From positions 62,001 to 126,000 of the forward strand of contig NZ_CP088022.1 of assembly GCF_013373795.3 (NCBI RefSeq): a stretch of 64,000 bases of DNA, read 5' to 3'. The notes under the pieces were generated by a model. The model was not told the DNA's origin, ran no database searches, and was given only the letters and a program-made list of their open reading frames with translations. The DNA is from Bradyrhizobium quebecense (GTDB taxonomy: Bacteria; Pseudomonadota; Alphaproteobacteria; Rhizobiales; Xanthobacteraceae). Below are positions 9,139 to 17,623 of the stretch, in pieces (position 1 is the stretch's first letter; each line of letters begins with the position of its first letter). A program made the translations under genes and the position numbers.

Positions 9139-9345
9139 TGCCGCCTTCCGTGCATTGACGGCAAAGGAGACCGCTCGACATCGCCGCGCCATGCGGCAGC
9201 CGCGAGCGCGCCATCGTCGCGCCGCACCGAAACCTCAATCGAACCAGTCCTTTCCTCGCTGGGTCTCACCACGAGAAACGGTGCGCCTTTGAGTTCGGCG
9301 TGCCGTTCGTCTCGCGCGCGATGCGATGTTTCCCGGAGGGATGTG

Positions 9346-11022
9346 ATGCGAAAGATTGCGAATTGTCTTGTGACCACCAGTCTGGTGCTGGCGGGAGCGC
9401 TGGTTGCCGGGCCGCTGCATGCGGCCAATCTCGACGCGGCGTCGCAGGTCGACGCCGTGACCGTCTATCCCGATGGCGCGAGCGTCACCCGCGTCATTAC
9501 GCTCGATCTGCCGGCCGGTGACAACACGCTCGTCGCGAAGGATTTCCCGATGGGCCTCGATCCGTCCTCGCTCCGCGTGGAGGGTGAGGCCGGCGGCAAG
9601 CTGACGATCGGCGCCATCGACGCGCGGCCGCCGCGCCCGGTGGAGCCGGCGAACCTGCCCGAGATCGACAAGCGGATCGAGGCGCTGCGGGATCAGCGCG
9701 AGGATCTGCAGGGGATCATCACCTCGGCCGAGGCGCGGCGCAAATTCGCCGAACACTTCGCCGAGGCCTCGCCGGTCGGGATCGGCGAGAAGGGCGAGGC
9801 ACGTCCGGTCAGCGAGTGGCGCGCCGCGTTCTCTGCGGTCGGGGACGAAGTCGCAACCGCCGACACCGCGATCCGCGACGCCGCGCGCAAGCAGCGCGAC
9901 ATCGATCGCGAGATCGCACACCTCGAAGCCGATCGCGCCGCCAAGCCGCCGAGCAAGCTCGAGGTGCGGATCGAGCTTGCCTCCGCGGCCGCGACCCGCG
10001 CGACATTGCGGGTGACCTATGCGGTGCGCAACGCCCGCTGGATGCCGCTTTACGACGCCCGTCTCGACACCGGCGCCAGGGATCGCAAGCCCGCGATCGA
10101 ACTGGTGCGCCGCGCCGAGATTACCCAGTCGACCGGCGAGGATTGGTCGAACGTCGCGCTCGCCGTCTCCACCGTGCGCGTCGCCCGCGGCGGCAATGCA
10201 CCCGACCTCCATTCGCTGATCGTGCAGTACCCGCAGCCGCCGCGGCCGCTTGCGTGGCGAAATAGGGAGGATGGCGTGCAACAGCGCTCGGCCGCGGCGC
10301 CCGCTCCGGTCGCCGACGCGCTCAAGGAATTCCACCTTGGTGGGGGGGCGGTCATTGCGGAACAAGAGGCCACAGCTGACGTCGGCGCCTTCCAGGCCAC
10401 GTTCAAAATTCCCGGCCGTGTCAGCGTCGCCGCCAACGAGGGCGCCAAGAGCCTGCGCATCTCGACGGCGACGATCACCCCTGATCTCGCGGTGCGCGCC
10501 GTTCCGGTGATCGATCCGACCGCGTTCCTGGAGGCGAGCTTCGTGCAGGCCGACGAGGCGCCGTTGTTGCCGGGGCAGGTCTCGATCTATCGCGACGGCA
10601 TCTTTGTCGGTCGCAGCCGGATGGCCACCGCCGCCAAGGACGAGACCGTGCGGCTCGGCTTCGGCGCCGACGACAAGGTCAAAATCGAGCGCACGGTGGT
10701 GAAGCGCAATGAAGGCTCCGCCGGCCTGATCGTGACGACGTCGAAGACCGACGAGCGCGCCTTCAAAACCACGGTGCGCAACGGCCACGACTTCCCGATC
10801 AAGGTCGCGATCCAGGATCAGCTCCCGGTCAGCGAGAACGACGATATCGTGGTCGAGATGCTGCCGTCGTCGACGCCGGCGACGACAACCAATCTGCGCG
10901 ACAGACGCGGGGTGCTGGAGTGGGCGTTCGAGGCCAAGGCCGGTGAAGTCCGTGATGTCAATTTCGCCTGGCGGATGCGCTGGCCCAAGGACAAGGGCGT
11001 CGTGATGGTGCCGGCGGGCTGA
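9346..11022 (+). CDS. Secreted DUF4140/DUF4139 (mucoidy inhibitor MuiA-like) protein
   Basis: The 558-residue protein starts with a signal peptide (MRKIANCLVTTSLVLAGALVAGPLHA) behind the ribosome-binding site 'cggaggg' at 9333. The N-terminal region 'VDAVTVYPDGASVTRVITLDLPAGDNTL' is the DUF4140 domain, a coiled coil follows (about residues 100-200, 'IDKRIEALRDQREDLQGII'), and the C-terminal half is DUF4139 ('TYAVRNARWMPLYDARLD' to the beta-rich end). MuiA-type proteins were linked to mucoid capsule phenotype in Myxococcus or Pseudomonas-like systems; the biochemical role is unknown. Likely periplasmic. Confidence 0.88.
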   Translation: MRKIANCLVTTSLVLAGALVAGPLHAANLDAASQVDAVTVYPDGASVTRVITLDLPAGDNTLVAKDFPMGLDPSSLRVEGEAGGKLTIGAIDARPPRPVEPANLPEIDKRIEALRDQREDLQGIITSAEARRKFAEHFAEASPVGIGEKGEARPVSEWRAAFSAVGDEVATADTAIRDAARKQRDIDREIAHLEADRAAKPPSKLEVRIELASAAATRATLRVTYAVRNARWMPLYDARLDTGARDRKPAIELVRRAEITQSTGEDWSNVALAVSTVRVARGGNAPDLHSLIVQYPQPPRPLAWRNREDGVQQRSAAAPAPVADALKEFHLGGGAVIAEQEATADVGAFQATFKIPGRVSVAANEGAKSLRISTATITPDLAVRAVPVIDPTAFLEASFVQADEAPLLPGQVSIYRDGIFVGRSRMATAAKDETVRLGFGADDKVKIERTVVKRNEGSAGLIVTTSKTDERAFKTTVRNGHDFPIKVAIQDQLPVSENDDIVVEMLPSSTPATTTNLRDRRGVLEWAFEAKAGEVRDVNFAWRMRWPKDKGVVMVPAG

Positions 11023-11046
11023 TCTGCACCGGCAGCCGATGACTTC

Positions 11047-11099
11047 CCTCCCGATCTCGGGCATCACTTTGCCAACGGCAAAAAGCCGAGATCGGGAGG
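11047..11099 (+). promoter_or_regulatory. Nested hairpin that sequesters the ribosome-binding site of the next gene
   Basis: A perfect 14-bp stem pairs 11047-11060 (cctcccgatctcgg) with 11086-11099. The right arm contains 'gggagg', the ribosome-binding site of the gene whose ATG is at 11104. Inside the 25-base loop is a second perfect 6-bp hairpin (11068-11073 with 11077-11082). No T run follows, so this is not a standard terminator. The pairing is seen; translational control is inferred. Confidence 0.7.
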
Positions 11100-11103
11100 A
11101 TCC

Positions 11104-11940
11104 ATGAGCTACCAGCACATCATCGTCGATGATCCGCGTCCGCGCGTCCGCCGCATCACGCTGAACCGGCCCGAGAAGCGCAATGCGCTGAACAACCGCT
11201 TGCGCGGCGAGATTTTCGAGGTGCTGGAGCAGGCCGATCGCGACCCCGACATTTCGATCTCGATCCTGCGTGGCGCGGGTCCGTGTTTTTCGGCAGGCTA
11301 TGATCTCTCCGCCGACAACCGCGTCGACCAGCCCTATCATTCGGCGTCCGGCCCCGGCCAGTGGTCGCGCCACGTCGTCGAGGGCTGGTTCTCGATCTGG
11401 GATCTGGCAAAGCCGGTGATCGCGCAGGTGCACGGCTATTGCCTCGCCGGCGGCACCGAGCTCGCGACCGCCTGCGACGTGGTCTATGTCGCCGACGATG
11501 CCCAGATCGGCTATCCGCCGGTGCGGCTGATGAGCCCGCCCGACATGCAGTATCACCCTTGGCTGGTCGGCATGCGCCGCGCCATGGAATTGATGCTGAC
11601 GGGCGATGCAATGTCCGGCCGCGAGGCCGCCGAGTGGGGCTATGCGACCCGCTCGTTCCCGCTCGCCGAGCTGGAGGCGAAGACGCTGGATTTCGCCGAG
11701 CGCGCGGCGAAGGTGCCGGTCGAGCTGCAGCAGCTCAACAAGCGCAGCGTGCATCGCGCGATGGAGATCATGGGCGCCCGCGCCGCGATGCGCGCCGGCA
11801 CCGAGATCCAGGCGCTGGCCTTCACCACCGAGGCGAGCAAGGCCTACATGGCCGGCTTCCGCCGCGACGGCGGCAGCGTGAAGGCCCAACTTGACCAGCG
11901 CGACACGACGTTCGGCGATTACCGGACCAAGAAGGAGTGA
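11104..11940 (+). CDS. Enoyl-CoA hydratase/isomerase (crotonase) family protein
   Basis: This 278-residue cytosolic protein has the crotonase core: 'RRITLNRPEKRNALNN' at the N-terminus, oxyanion-hole loops 'GAGPCFSAGYDLSADN' and 'VHGYCLAGGTELATACDVV', and the helical C-terminal trimerisation part. The Glu of 'GGTELA' matches the first catalytic Glu of hydratases, but the position of the second Glu is replaced in the 'IGYPPVRLMSPPDMQ' segment, so classic hydration of enoyl-CoA is uncertain; related enzymes include isomerases and CoA hydrolases. The start ATG is fixed by the ribosome-binding site inside the hairpin just upstream. Confidence 0.88.
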   Translation: MSYQHIIVDDPRPRVRRITLNRPEKRNALNNRLRGEIFEVLEQADRDPDISISILRGAGPCFSAGYDLSADNRVDQPYHSASGPGQWSRHVVEGWFSIWDLAKPVIAQVHGYCLAGGTELATACDVVYVADDAQIGYPPVRLMSPPDMQYHPWLVGMRRAMELMLTGDAMSGREAAEWGYATRSFPLAELEAKTLDFAERAAKVPVELQQLNKRSVHRAMEIMGARAAMRAGTEIQALAFTTEASKAYMAGFRRDGGSVKAQLDQRDTTFGDYRTKKE

Positions 11941-11961
11941 CGGCTTGACGGCGAACGCGGG

Positions 11962-12405
11962 CTAGAAGCCCGCGTCCTCCTCCAGCCATTGCTGATTGTC
12001 CCAGCGCGCGCGGCGGCCGACGACATATTCGCGAACATCGTCCATGAAGCGCACTTTGCTGGCGAGTGCTCCAATGAAAGCCACGATCGCCGCGATCCAG
12101 GGCCACAGATGCATCAGCAGCGAGGCGGGTATTTGATTGGCGAACCCCGCCTGCAGCGCACCCGTGACCAGGTAAGCCAACACGCCCCAAGCAACGGCCA
12201 AGATCGTCGCCACGACCTCATAGCTGTTCTGATGAAATCTCACCAACCGTCGCATCAAGGCCAGGTAGGCAAAGTAGACGATCACGCCGAGAATCAAAGC
12301 GATGAGCCCGGGCGGAAGCCCCCAGCTCTGGTCCCAGGCCAAGTACGCAACGAAGCCCGCGGCGATGAACGCCTCGATGCAGGTCAGGCTGGATTTATCT
12401 CGCAT
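11962..12405 (-). CDS. Small integral membrane protein of unknown function
   Basis: The 147-residue protein has about four hydrophobic helices ('CIEAFIAAGFVAYLAW', 'GLIALILGVIVYFAYLALM', 'VVATILAVAWGVLAYLVTGAL', 'WIAAIVAFIGALA') and a charged C-terminal tail ending 'RRARWDNQQWLEEDAGF'. No enzyme motif is visible and I do not recognise a family. It is convergent with the crotonase-family gene, 21 bases apart. Repeat DNA lies upstream of it. Confidence 0.7.
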   Translation of the reverse strand: MRDKSSLTCIEAFIAAGFVAYLAWDQSWGLPPGLIALILGVIVYFAYLALMRRLVRFHQNSYEVVATILAVAWGVLAYLVTGALQAGFANQIPASLLMHLWPWIAAIVAFIGALASKVRFMDDVREYVVGRRARWDNQQWLEEDAGF

Positions 12406-12576
12406 GATTTGCCCCGAAGCGATTCAAGTATCGGCCGAGGCTATCATCATCGAGCGCTTCGGTAGAAGGGCAATTGCAAGACAACCGTTGGCGCCTTGTC
12501 CAGCGCGATCCTATGTTCGGGAATTCGGACGAAGAAGGAGCGAGCTAACGCTGAGTGAGGCGGGGCAGCTCCATCA

Positions 12577-12699
12577 CCGTCACCCTGAGGAGGCCGCAAA
12601 GCGGCCGTCTCGAAGGGCGACGGCCCGGCTTGCTCCGCGCGGCATCGTCGGGGCCGTGCATCCTTCGAGGTTCGCTCCGCTCGCACCTCAGGATGACGG
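12577..12699. repeat. Intergenic palindromic repeat, 'cgtcatcctgagg' family
   Basis: Starts 'ccgtcaccctgagg' and ends 'cctcaggatgacgg', with an internal 'tctcgaagggcgacggcccgg' segment. Five other copies occur at 23111-23212, 29777-29903, 32736-32838, 34475-34583 and 56327-56452. Together with the next repeat it fills the 444-base gap 12406-12849, in which I see no gene. Confidence 0.85.
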
Positions 12700-12720
12700 G
12701 ACTGCTTCCGCATATTCACT

Positions 12721-12823
12721 GTCATGCCCCGCCTTGAGCGGGGCATCCAGTACGCCGCGGCTCATCCGTTGAGTTCGGACGCCTCTGGAATACTGGATCG
12801 CCCGGTTGAGCCGGGCGATGACA
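12721..12823. repeat. Intergenic palindromic repeat, 'catccagta/actggatcgcccgg' family
   Basis: Composed of a small hairpin 'gccccgccttgagcggggc', the words 'atccagta' and 'tactggat' in inverted order, and a second hairpin 'gcccggttgagccgggc'. A second copy is at 32861-32964. It lies between the previous repeat and the 3' end of the phytase-like esterase gene. Confidence 0.8.
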
Positions 12824-12849
12824 CCGTTGTGTGTAGCGCGAGCAACCGC

Positions 12850-14202
12850 TCACTTCGCCTTCAGGAAGTCGCCGACTTCGAGCAGCACGAACTCGTTGTC
12901 ATCGGCCTTGTTCGGGTCGCGGCTCGAGGAGAACGGCAGATTGTTGTCGTTGCCGACGATGATGCGGGTCTCGTCGACCCGGTCGACGTTCTCGATGGTG
13001 AAGAACGGGAAGGTGTAGACGCCGTCGTTGAGCGGCTTGCGGGCCTTCTTGTTCGGATCGCGGATCTTCATCAGGTCGATATAGGCGATCTTGCGCACCG
13101 GCTTGCCGACATTGGCGTCGGACAGCTCGATCTTGTAGACCCGCTTGAACTTGGCGAGGTCAGGGAAACAGTTCTCGCCGCGCTGGCCTTGCGGGCAGGC
13201 CTTGTCGGCGGTGCCTTCGCCATTGTCGCGCTCGATCTCGAGGCCCTGGGTCGGATCAATCATGTTGAAGTCGCCGATCGCATTGCCGTTCTGCTCGAAC
13301 ACATATTGCCAATAGCGACCGGTGAACTTCTCCGCCGCGACGTCGAATTCCAGGATGCGCGAGGCTTCCTTGCCGTCGACCTTCTCCCAGTCCTTCTTGT
13401 CGGCATCCCACAGCGGCCCTTCGAGCAGGCCGTAGAGGAACTTGCCGTCCTTGCAGGAGGCAAAGCCCTCATAGCCCTTGGAACGGCGCAGATTGACGTT
13501 GGTGTAGCTTGCGCCGGGCGCGCCGGGCGACTGCACGGCCCAGTGATCCGGCGAGCGCACCGGCTTGCCGTCGGCGACCGTCTCGAACACCGCGAGGATC
13601 TTGCCGGTCTTGTCGGCCTTGAGGATGTAGGGCCCGAACTCGTCGCCGATCCAGAAGGTGTCGTTGATGATCTGGAAGCCCTCGGTGTCGAAATCGGCAC
13701 CGGTGAGGTAGCGCTTGGCGGTGTCCTCATGCACGATGCGGAACGGCACCTTCTTGTCGGTATCGTGCAGGAACACGGTCTCCTGACGCTCGATCTTGCC
13801 GTTCGCCCAGTCCATCTTGTAGCGGTTCAGGTACAGCATCGAGTCCGCCGAGTTGTAGCGCGAGCCCATGCCGTTATCGGTGATCACCCAGAACGAGCCG
13901 TCGGGCATCGCCTTGATGCCGGAATGGCCTTGCAGCGGCTGGCCCTTGAATGGCAGCGACACGCCGGTCGGCCGCTCGTAGGACTTGCCCATCACGGTGC
14001 CGATGGCGTCGACGCGCTTGCCGGTGGTGTACTTGCCCGATGTCTTCAAATCGTTCGGGGCATCCGCGGGGGCGTCGATGAAGCTCTCCGCCGGCATCAC
14101 GGCATGTCCTGCCAGCGTCGCCAGGAATTCGCCCTCGCTCTGCGCGAACGCGGAGGTGGCGAGCAGGATCGAGGCGACGGAACAGAGCAGTGACAGGCGC
14201 AT
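12850..14202 (-). CDS. Secreted esterase-like activity of phytase family protein
   Basis: The 450-residue product has a Sec signal peptide (MRLSLLCSVASILLATSAFA). The body looks like a beta-propeller of the 'esterase-like activity of phytase' family: 'GHSGIKAMPDGSFWVITDNG' at about residue 95, 'GADFDTEGFQIINDTFWIGDEFGPYIL' at about 170 and the final 'TRIIVGNDNNLPFSSSRDPNKADDNEFVLLEV'. Such proteins are periplasmic or extracellular and probably bind Ca2+ through the many Asp residues; activity on phosphate esters is suggested only by the family name. It is followed on the same strand by 3' repeat DNA and preceded by the end of the heme operon. Confidence 0.85.
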   Translation of the reverse strand: MRLSLLCSVASILLATSAFAQSEGEFLATLAGHAVMPAESFIDAPADAPNDLKTSGKYTTGKRVDAIGTVMGKSYERPTGVSLPFKGQPLQGHSGIKAMPDGSFWVITDNGMGSRYNSADSMLYLNRYKMDWANGKIERQETVFLHDTDKKVPFRIVHEDTAKRYLTGADFDTEGFQIINDTFWIGDEFGPYILKADKTGKILAVFETVADGKPVRSPDHWAVQSPGAPGASYTNVNLRRSKGYEGFASCKDGKFLYGLLEGPLWDADKKDWEKVDGKEASRILEFDVAAEKFTGRYWQYVFEQNGNAIGDFNMIDPTQGLEIERDNGEGTADKACPQGQRGENCFPDLAKFKRVYKIELSDANVGKPVRKIAYIDLMKIRDPNKKARKPLNDGVYTFPFFTIENVDRVDETRIIVGNDNNLPFSSSRDPNKADDNEFVLLEVGDFLKAK

Positions 14203-14310
14203 GGTTGATCTCCCAAAGGATAAACGATGCGATGTTCTCCGAGCCGCCTGTTACAGCCGGCTGACAGTTTTGTGAATCGCGGATGTTGCGACGGGATAAG
14301 GCTTGCGGCG

Positions 14311-15114
14311 TTACGTCGCCTTGCCCGCCGGCCGCATCGTCTGCGGCAGCAGGAAGGGCACGCCGCTCGTAGTATAGTCGATCGTGGCGTCGATCTCGAA
14401 GATCTGCCTCAGCGTGTCCGCTTGCATCGCGGCGGCACGGTCGCCGTCGACGGCAAGCCGGCCGCGATGCAGCAGCAGGATGCGGTCGGCGAACCGCATC
14501 GCGAGGTTGAGGTCGTGCAGGATCGCGATCACGGCGGTGCCGCGCGCGGCGCGCCGCCGGGCGGTTTCGACCAGGTCGATCTGATGCCGCAAATCGAGGC
14601 TCGAGGTCGGCTCGTCCAGCAGCAACAGCCCCGGCCCATGCAGCGCCTCGCCGCAGGCGAGCTGCACCAGCACGCGGGCGAAATGCGCGCGCTGCTGCTC
14701 GCCGCCGGACAGCGTCGGCAATTGCCTGAACCGGAAATGCGCCAGCCCGACCTCGTCCAGCGCGGCAGTGACCAGCGCCCGCGTCACCGCGCGCGGACGC
14801 TCGCCGGCGCCCATGCTGACGATTTCCTCGACCGTGAACGGGAAGGTGACGTTGACGTGCTGCGACAGCATCGCACGGTGCCGTGCCAGCTCGCGCGGAC
14901 CATAGGCGTTGAGGTCGCGCTGCCTGAGCCGGATCGTTCCGCGCGACGGACGGAGATCGCCCGACAGCATCCGCAACAGGGTCGATTTGCCGGCGCCGTT
15001 GGGACCGACGATCGCGACCATCTCGCCGGCGCCGATCTGCAGCGAGACCGCATCGACCAGCGCCGCGCCGCCGACCGTCATCGATACCGACTGCGCCTCC
15101 AGCAGCGCGCTCAT
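14311..15114 (-). CDS. hmuV: Heme ABC transporter ATP-binding protein HmuV
   Basis: A 267-residue ABC ATPase with Walker A 'GPNGAGKST' (residues 37-45), signature 'LSGGEQQR' (135-142), Walker B 'LLLLDE' (163-168) and the H-loop His in 'AILHDLN'. It powers import of heme across the inner membrane with HmuU and HmuT. The start ATG at 15114 overlaps the hmuU stop by four bases (ATGA), so the two are translationally coupled. The open frame upstream of this ATG is the shadow of hmuU. Last gene of hmuPTUV. Confidence 0.95.
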   Translation of the reverse strand: MSALLEAQSVSMTVGGAALVDAVSLQIGAGEMVAIVGPNGAGKSTLLRMLSGDLRPSRGTIRLRQRDLNAYGPRELARHRAMLSQHVNVTFPFTVEEIVSMGAGERPRAVTRALVTAALDEVGLAHFRFRQLPTLSGGEQQRAHFARVLVQLACGEALHGPGLLLLDEPTSSLDLRHQIDLVETARRRAARGTAVIAILHDLNLAMRFADRILLLHRGRLAVDGDRAAAMQADTLRQIFEIDATIDYTTSGVPFLLPQTMRPAGKAT

Positions 15115-16211
15115 AGCGACACCAGGGAGCGCTGGCGCAGCAGCATGGCAAGGAAGAACGGTGCGCCGATCGCCGCGGTCAGGATGCCGATCGGCATTTC
15201 CGCGGGGGCCACGATGGTGCGCGCCACCGTGTCGGCGCCGACCAGCAGGATGGCGCCGAGCGATGCGGAGGCCGGCAGCAGCAGGCGATGCCCGGGTCCG
15301 ATCACCAGCCGCAGCAGATGCGGCACCACGATGCCGACGAAACCGACCACGCCGCAGACCGAAACCGCGACCCCGGTCATCGCCGACACCAGCACGATCG
15401 AGATCCGCTTCAGCCGTTCGACATCGACGCCGCTGTGGAACGCCTCGGCCTCGCCGAGCACGAGCACGTCGAGCCCGCGCGCAATCCAGAGGCAGGCGAT
15501 CAGGGCCACGGCCAGCACCGGCGCCAGCGCCGTGAGCTTGGTCCAGGTCGCGCCGCTCAGCGAACCCAGCATCCAGAAGGTGATGTCGCGCAGCTGGCGG
15601 TCGTCGGCGACGAAGACCAGCAGCCCGATGCCGGCATTGGCGATCGCGGCAATTGCAAGTCCGGCGAGCAGGAAGATCGCAATCGAGGTCCGGCCGCCGC
15701 GGCTCGCAATGCCATAAAGCACGATGGTCGTGACCAGCGAACCGGCGAAGGCCGCGATCGGCAGCAGCTGATGCTGCAGGAAGCGCAAGCTCTCGCCGAA
15801 CTGGCTGTCGGTGAACACGATCGCCGCCGCGGCGGCAAACGCGCCGCCGGAGGAGACGCCGACCAGCGCCGGGTCGGCGAGGGGGTTGCGGAACAGGCCC
15901 TGCATGATTGTGCCTGATACGGCAAGGAGTCCGCCGACCATCGCGGCCGCGGCGATCCGCGGGATCCGGATCGACCACACCACGAGCTGGTCGCGCGCGA
16001 GCAGCGGGTTGGCCGCGCCGTCGGCCCATAGTCCGAGCGCGGCGGGAAGCCGTGCCATTGGGATACCCGCGGCGCCGACCGTCAGGGCGACCAGAGCGCT
16101 TGCTGCGAGCGCCGCAAGCAGGCAGAGCAGGGCGAGTGTCGCTGCCGGCCGCAGCGACATGCCGGCGCGCCGTTGGTTCGCACGCGTGCGGCGTTCGGCC
16201 AGCACACTCAT
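15111..16211 (-). CDS. hmuU: Heme ABC transporter permease HmuU
   Basis: A 366-residue FecCD/BtuC-type permease with about nine to ten membrane helices. Recognisable features are 'RIPRIAAAAMVGGLLAVSGTIMQGLFRNPLADP' region near residue 90 (the R-x-PR..G..L...G...Q...RNPLA block of the family) and 'GFVGIVVPHLLRLVIGPGHR' near 285. It moves heme through the inner membrane. The chosen ATG at 16211 overlaps the hmuT stop (ATGA), and its own stop overlaps the hmuV start, so the operon is tightly coupled. Confidence 0.94.
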   Translation of the reverse strand: MSVLAERRTRANQRRAGMSLRPAATLALLCLLAALAASALVALTVGAAGIPMARLPAALGLWADGAANPLLARDQLVVWSIRIPRIAAAAMVGGLLAVSGTIMQGLFRNPLADPALVGVSSGGAFAAAAAIVFTDSQFGESLRFLQHQLLPIAAFAGSLVTTIVLYGIASRGGRTSIAIFLLAGLAIAAIANAGIGLLVFVADDRQLRDITFWMLGSLSGATWTKLTALAPVLAVALIACLWIARGLDVLVLGEAEAFHSGVDVERLKRISIVLVSAMTGVAVSVCGVVGFVGIVVPHLLRLVIGPGHRLLLPASASLGAILLVGADTVARTIVAPAEMPIGILTAAIGAPFFLAMLLRQRSLVSL

Positions 16212-17170
16212 TGCCGGCAGTTCGCGGTCAGCGCCGCCGGCTTGAAGGTGGCGGCCTCCGGCGCCAGCGCCGGATAGAGCTTGACCGAGAGGTCGCGTGC
16301 CGCGGCCGCGGTGCGCGGCCCGAAGCCGAGCAGGTAAAGCCCCTCCATCGAGATGAAGGCCTTGTTGGCCGCGACCGGTGTCAGCGCGAAGGCCGGATGC
16401 GCGAACACGGCCTCCGGCGTCAGCGAATCCTTGCCGCGATCGATCGACAGCACGACATCCGGTTTCGCGGCCACGATGGCTTCGTCGTTGACCGGCTTGT
16501 AGCCGTCGTAACCGTCGATCGCGTTGACGCCGCCGGCGAGCTGGATGATCTCGTCCGCGGCGGTCTTGTGGCCCGCGGCCAACGCCCGGCCGTTCAGGAG
16601 CGACATCACGAACATCACGCGCACCGGCTTTGCCACTTTGGCGCGCAGTGTGCGCAGTTGTGTGAGATCGTTTTCCACCGCCGTGGCCAGGCAGGCGGCG
16701 CGCGGATCGGCGCCCATGGCGTGGCCCACCAGCCTGATCTTCTCCACCAGCCCGGTCTCCGAGAACGTCTCCGGCACCAGCACCAGCGGCACCTTGGCCG
16801 CCTCCAGCACTTCCATGGTCTCCTTCGGCCCGGAGCCCTGCACCGCAAGCACCAGCGATGGATGCAGGCCGAGCACGCCCTCCGGCGACAGCTGACGCAT
16901 GTAGCCGACGTCGGGCTTCTCGCGCAGTGCGGACGGCGGGTAGAGGCTGGTCGCATCGACGCCGGCAATGCGGTCCTCGAAGCCGAGCGCATAGAGGATC
17001 TCGGTGATTGCGCCGCCGATCGAGACGATCCGCGTGGGATCGTCGATCACGACGTCGCGGTCGCGTGCGTCGTGCACGGTGATGCCCTCGGCGGCCGCTG
17101 CGCCGATCGGCAGCAGACAGCAGAACGCGAGCAGAGCGAGCGTGCGACAAATTGTCATCGGGGCGGTCAC
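16208..17170 (-). CDS. hmuT: Periplasmic heme-binding protein HmuT
   Basis: The 320-residue protein (GTG at 17170, or ATG four codons later) has a signal peptide (MTICRTLALLAFCCLLPIGAAAA) and the class III substrate-binding fold: 'RIVSIGGAITEILYALG', 'VGYMRQLSPEGVLGLHPSLVLA' and a C-terminal 'AYNK'-like end. The Tyr in 'VGYMRQLS' corresponds to the heme-ligating Tyr of ShuT/PhuT. It carries heme from the outer-membrane receptor to HmuUV. The GTG start overlaps the hmuP stop (GTGA) and the stop overlaps the hmuU start. Confidence 0.93.
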   Translation of the reverse strand: MTAPMTICRTLALLAFCCLLPIGAAAAEGITVHDARDRDVVIDDPTRIVSIGGAITEILYALGFEDRIAGVDATSLYPPSALREKPDVGYMRQLSPEGVLGLHPSLVLAVQGSGPKETMEVLEAAKVPLVLVPETFSETGLVEKIRLVGHAMGADPRAACLATAVENDLTQLRTLRAKVAKPVRVMFVMSLLNGRALAAGHKTAADEIIQLAGGVNAIDGYDGYKPVNDEAIVAAKPDVVLSIDRGKDSLTPEAVFAHPAFALTPVAANKAFISMEGLYLLGFGPRTAAAARDLSVKLYPALAPEAATFKPAALTANCRQ

Positions 17171-17373
17171 TTGGTCAGGATCAGCTTGTTCTGCGAGGTC
17201 AACCGCAAGCGGTAGTGCTCTTCGCCATGCACGATGATGATCTCGCGCTCAGCCGAGAACAGGTCGCGGCTGTCGAGGCGATTCCCATGCATGATGAGCG
17301 TTTTGGCAGCGTCAGACGCTGATGCGGCCTGTTTTCCCGCCGCGCCGATGTTGTCTCCGGAAGTTGCCGACAT
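17167..17373 (-). CDS. hmuP: Hemin uptake protein HmuP
   Basis: A 68-residue protein whose C-terminal half 'LFSAEREIIIVHGEEHYRLRLTSQNKLILTK' is the HmuP family signature. In Bradyrhizobium, HmuP is reported to act with Irr as a coactivator of hmuR transcription, so it is a regulator rather than a transport component. It is the first gene of hmuPTUV and faces hmuR across a 250-base shared promoter region. The N-terminal 30 residues are Ala/Ser-rich and probably flexible. Confidence 0.93.
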   Translation of the reverse strand: MSATSGDNIGAAGKQAASASDAAKTLIMHGNRLDSRDLFSAEREIIIVHGEEHYRLRLTSQNKLILTK

Positions 17374-17453
17374 ACTCGTGGTGCTGCGCCTACGAAATCT
17401 TCAAATGATGCTTGCTTGTATAAGCGGGCGACAGCGCATTCCAACGGCTGCAC

Positions 17454-17470
17454 TTTACAATCGATGTAAA
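17454..17470. promoter_or_regulatory. Palindromic operator candidate in the hmuP-hmuR gap
   Basis: The sequence tttaca-atcga-tgtaaa is a perfect 6-bp inverted repeat with a 5-base spacer, AT-rich against a GC-rich background, and lies in the divergent promoter region of hmuP and hmuR. Irr acts at an iron control element at this locus in Bradyrhizobium; that this palindrome is the binding site is inference. A smaller palindrome 'gcttgtataagc' is at 17414-17425. Confidence 0.45.
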
Positions 17471-17623
17471 CAGCGCTGCCGCATTCTTGACCGTTTTGTT
17501 GCCGGCTCGTAACCAATCATCACACGATGTAGGCTGTGGCTTGCATCGCAACGTAGCCAGCAAGCCGCTCAGTGGAGCGCACGCCAGCCAAACCAGAAGA
17601 GCGAAGATCGGGCTGGGGCTAGA

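Noticed and set aside
9235..11889. An 884-residue open frame on the minus strand
   Set aside because: It runs antisense to two well-supported plus-strand genes (DUF4139 protein and crotonase-family protein). Its translation is rich in Arg, Gly, His and Ala as expected for the shadow of GC-rich coding DNA, with no recognisable domain.
12724..14193. A 489-residue plus-strand frame
   Set aside because: It lies antisense to the phytase-like esterase gene, begins in repeat DNA, and has shadow-type composition (Val, Asp, Arg, Gly).
14311..17150. Apparent fusion of HmuV or HmuU with long N-terminal extensions
   Set aside because: The frames stay open upstream of the chosen starts, but the extra parts overlap the preceding heme genes in another frame and lack homology-like content. 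ATGA overlaps give natural starts.
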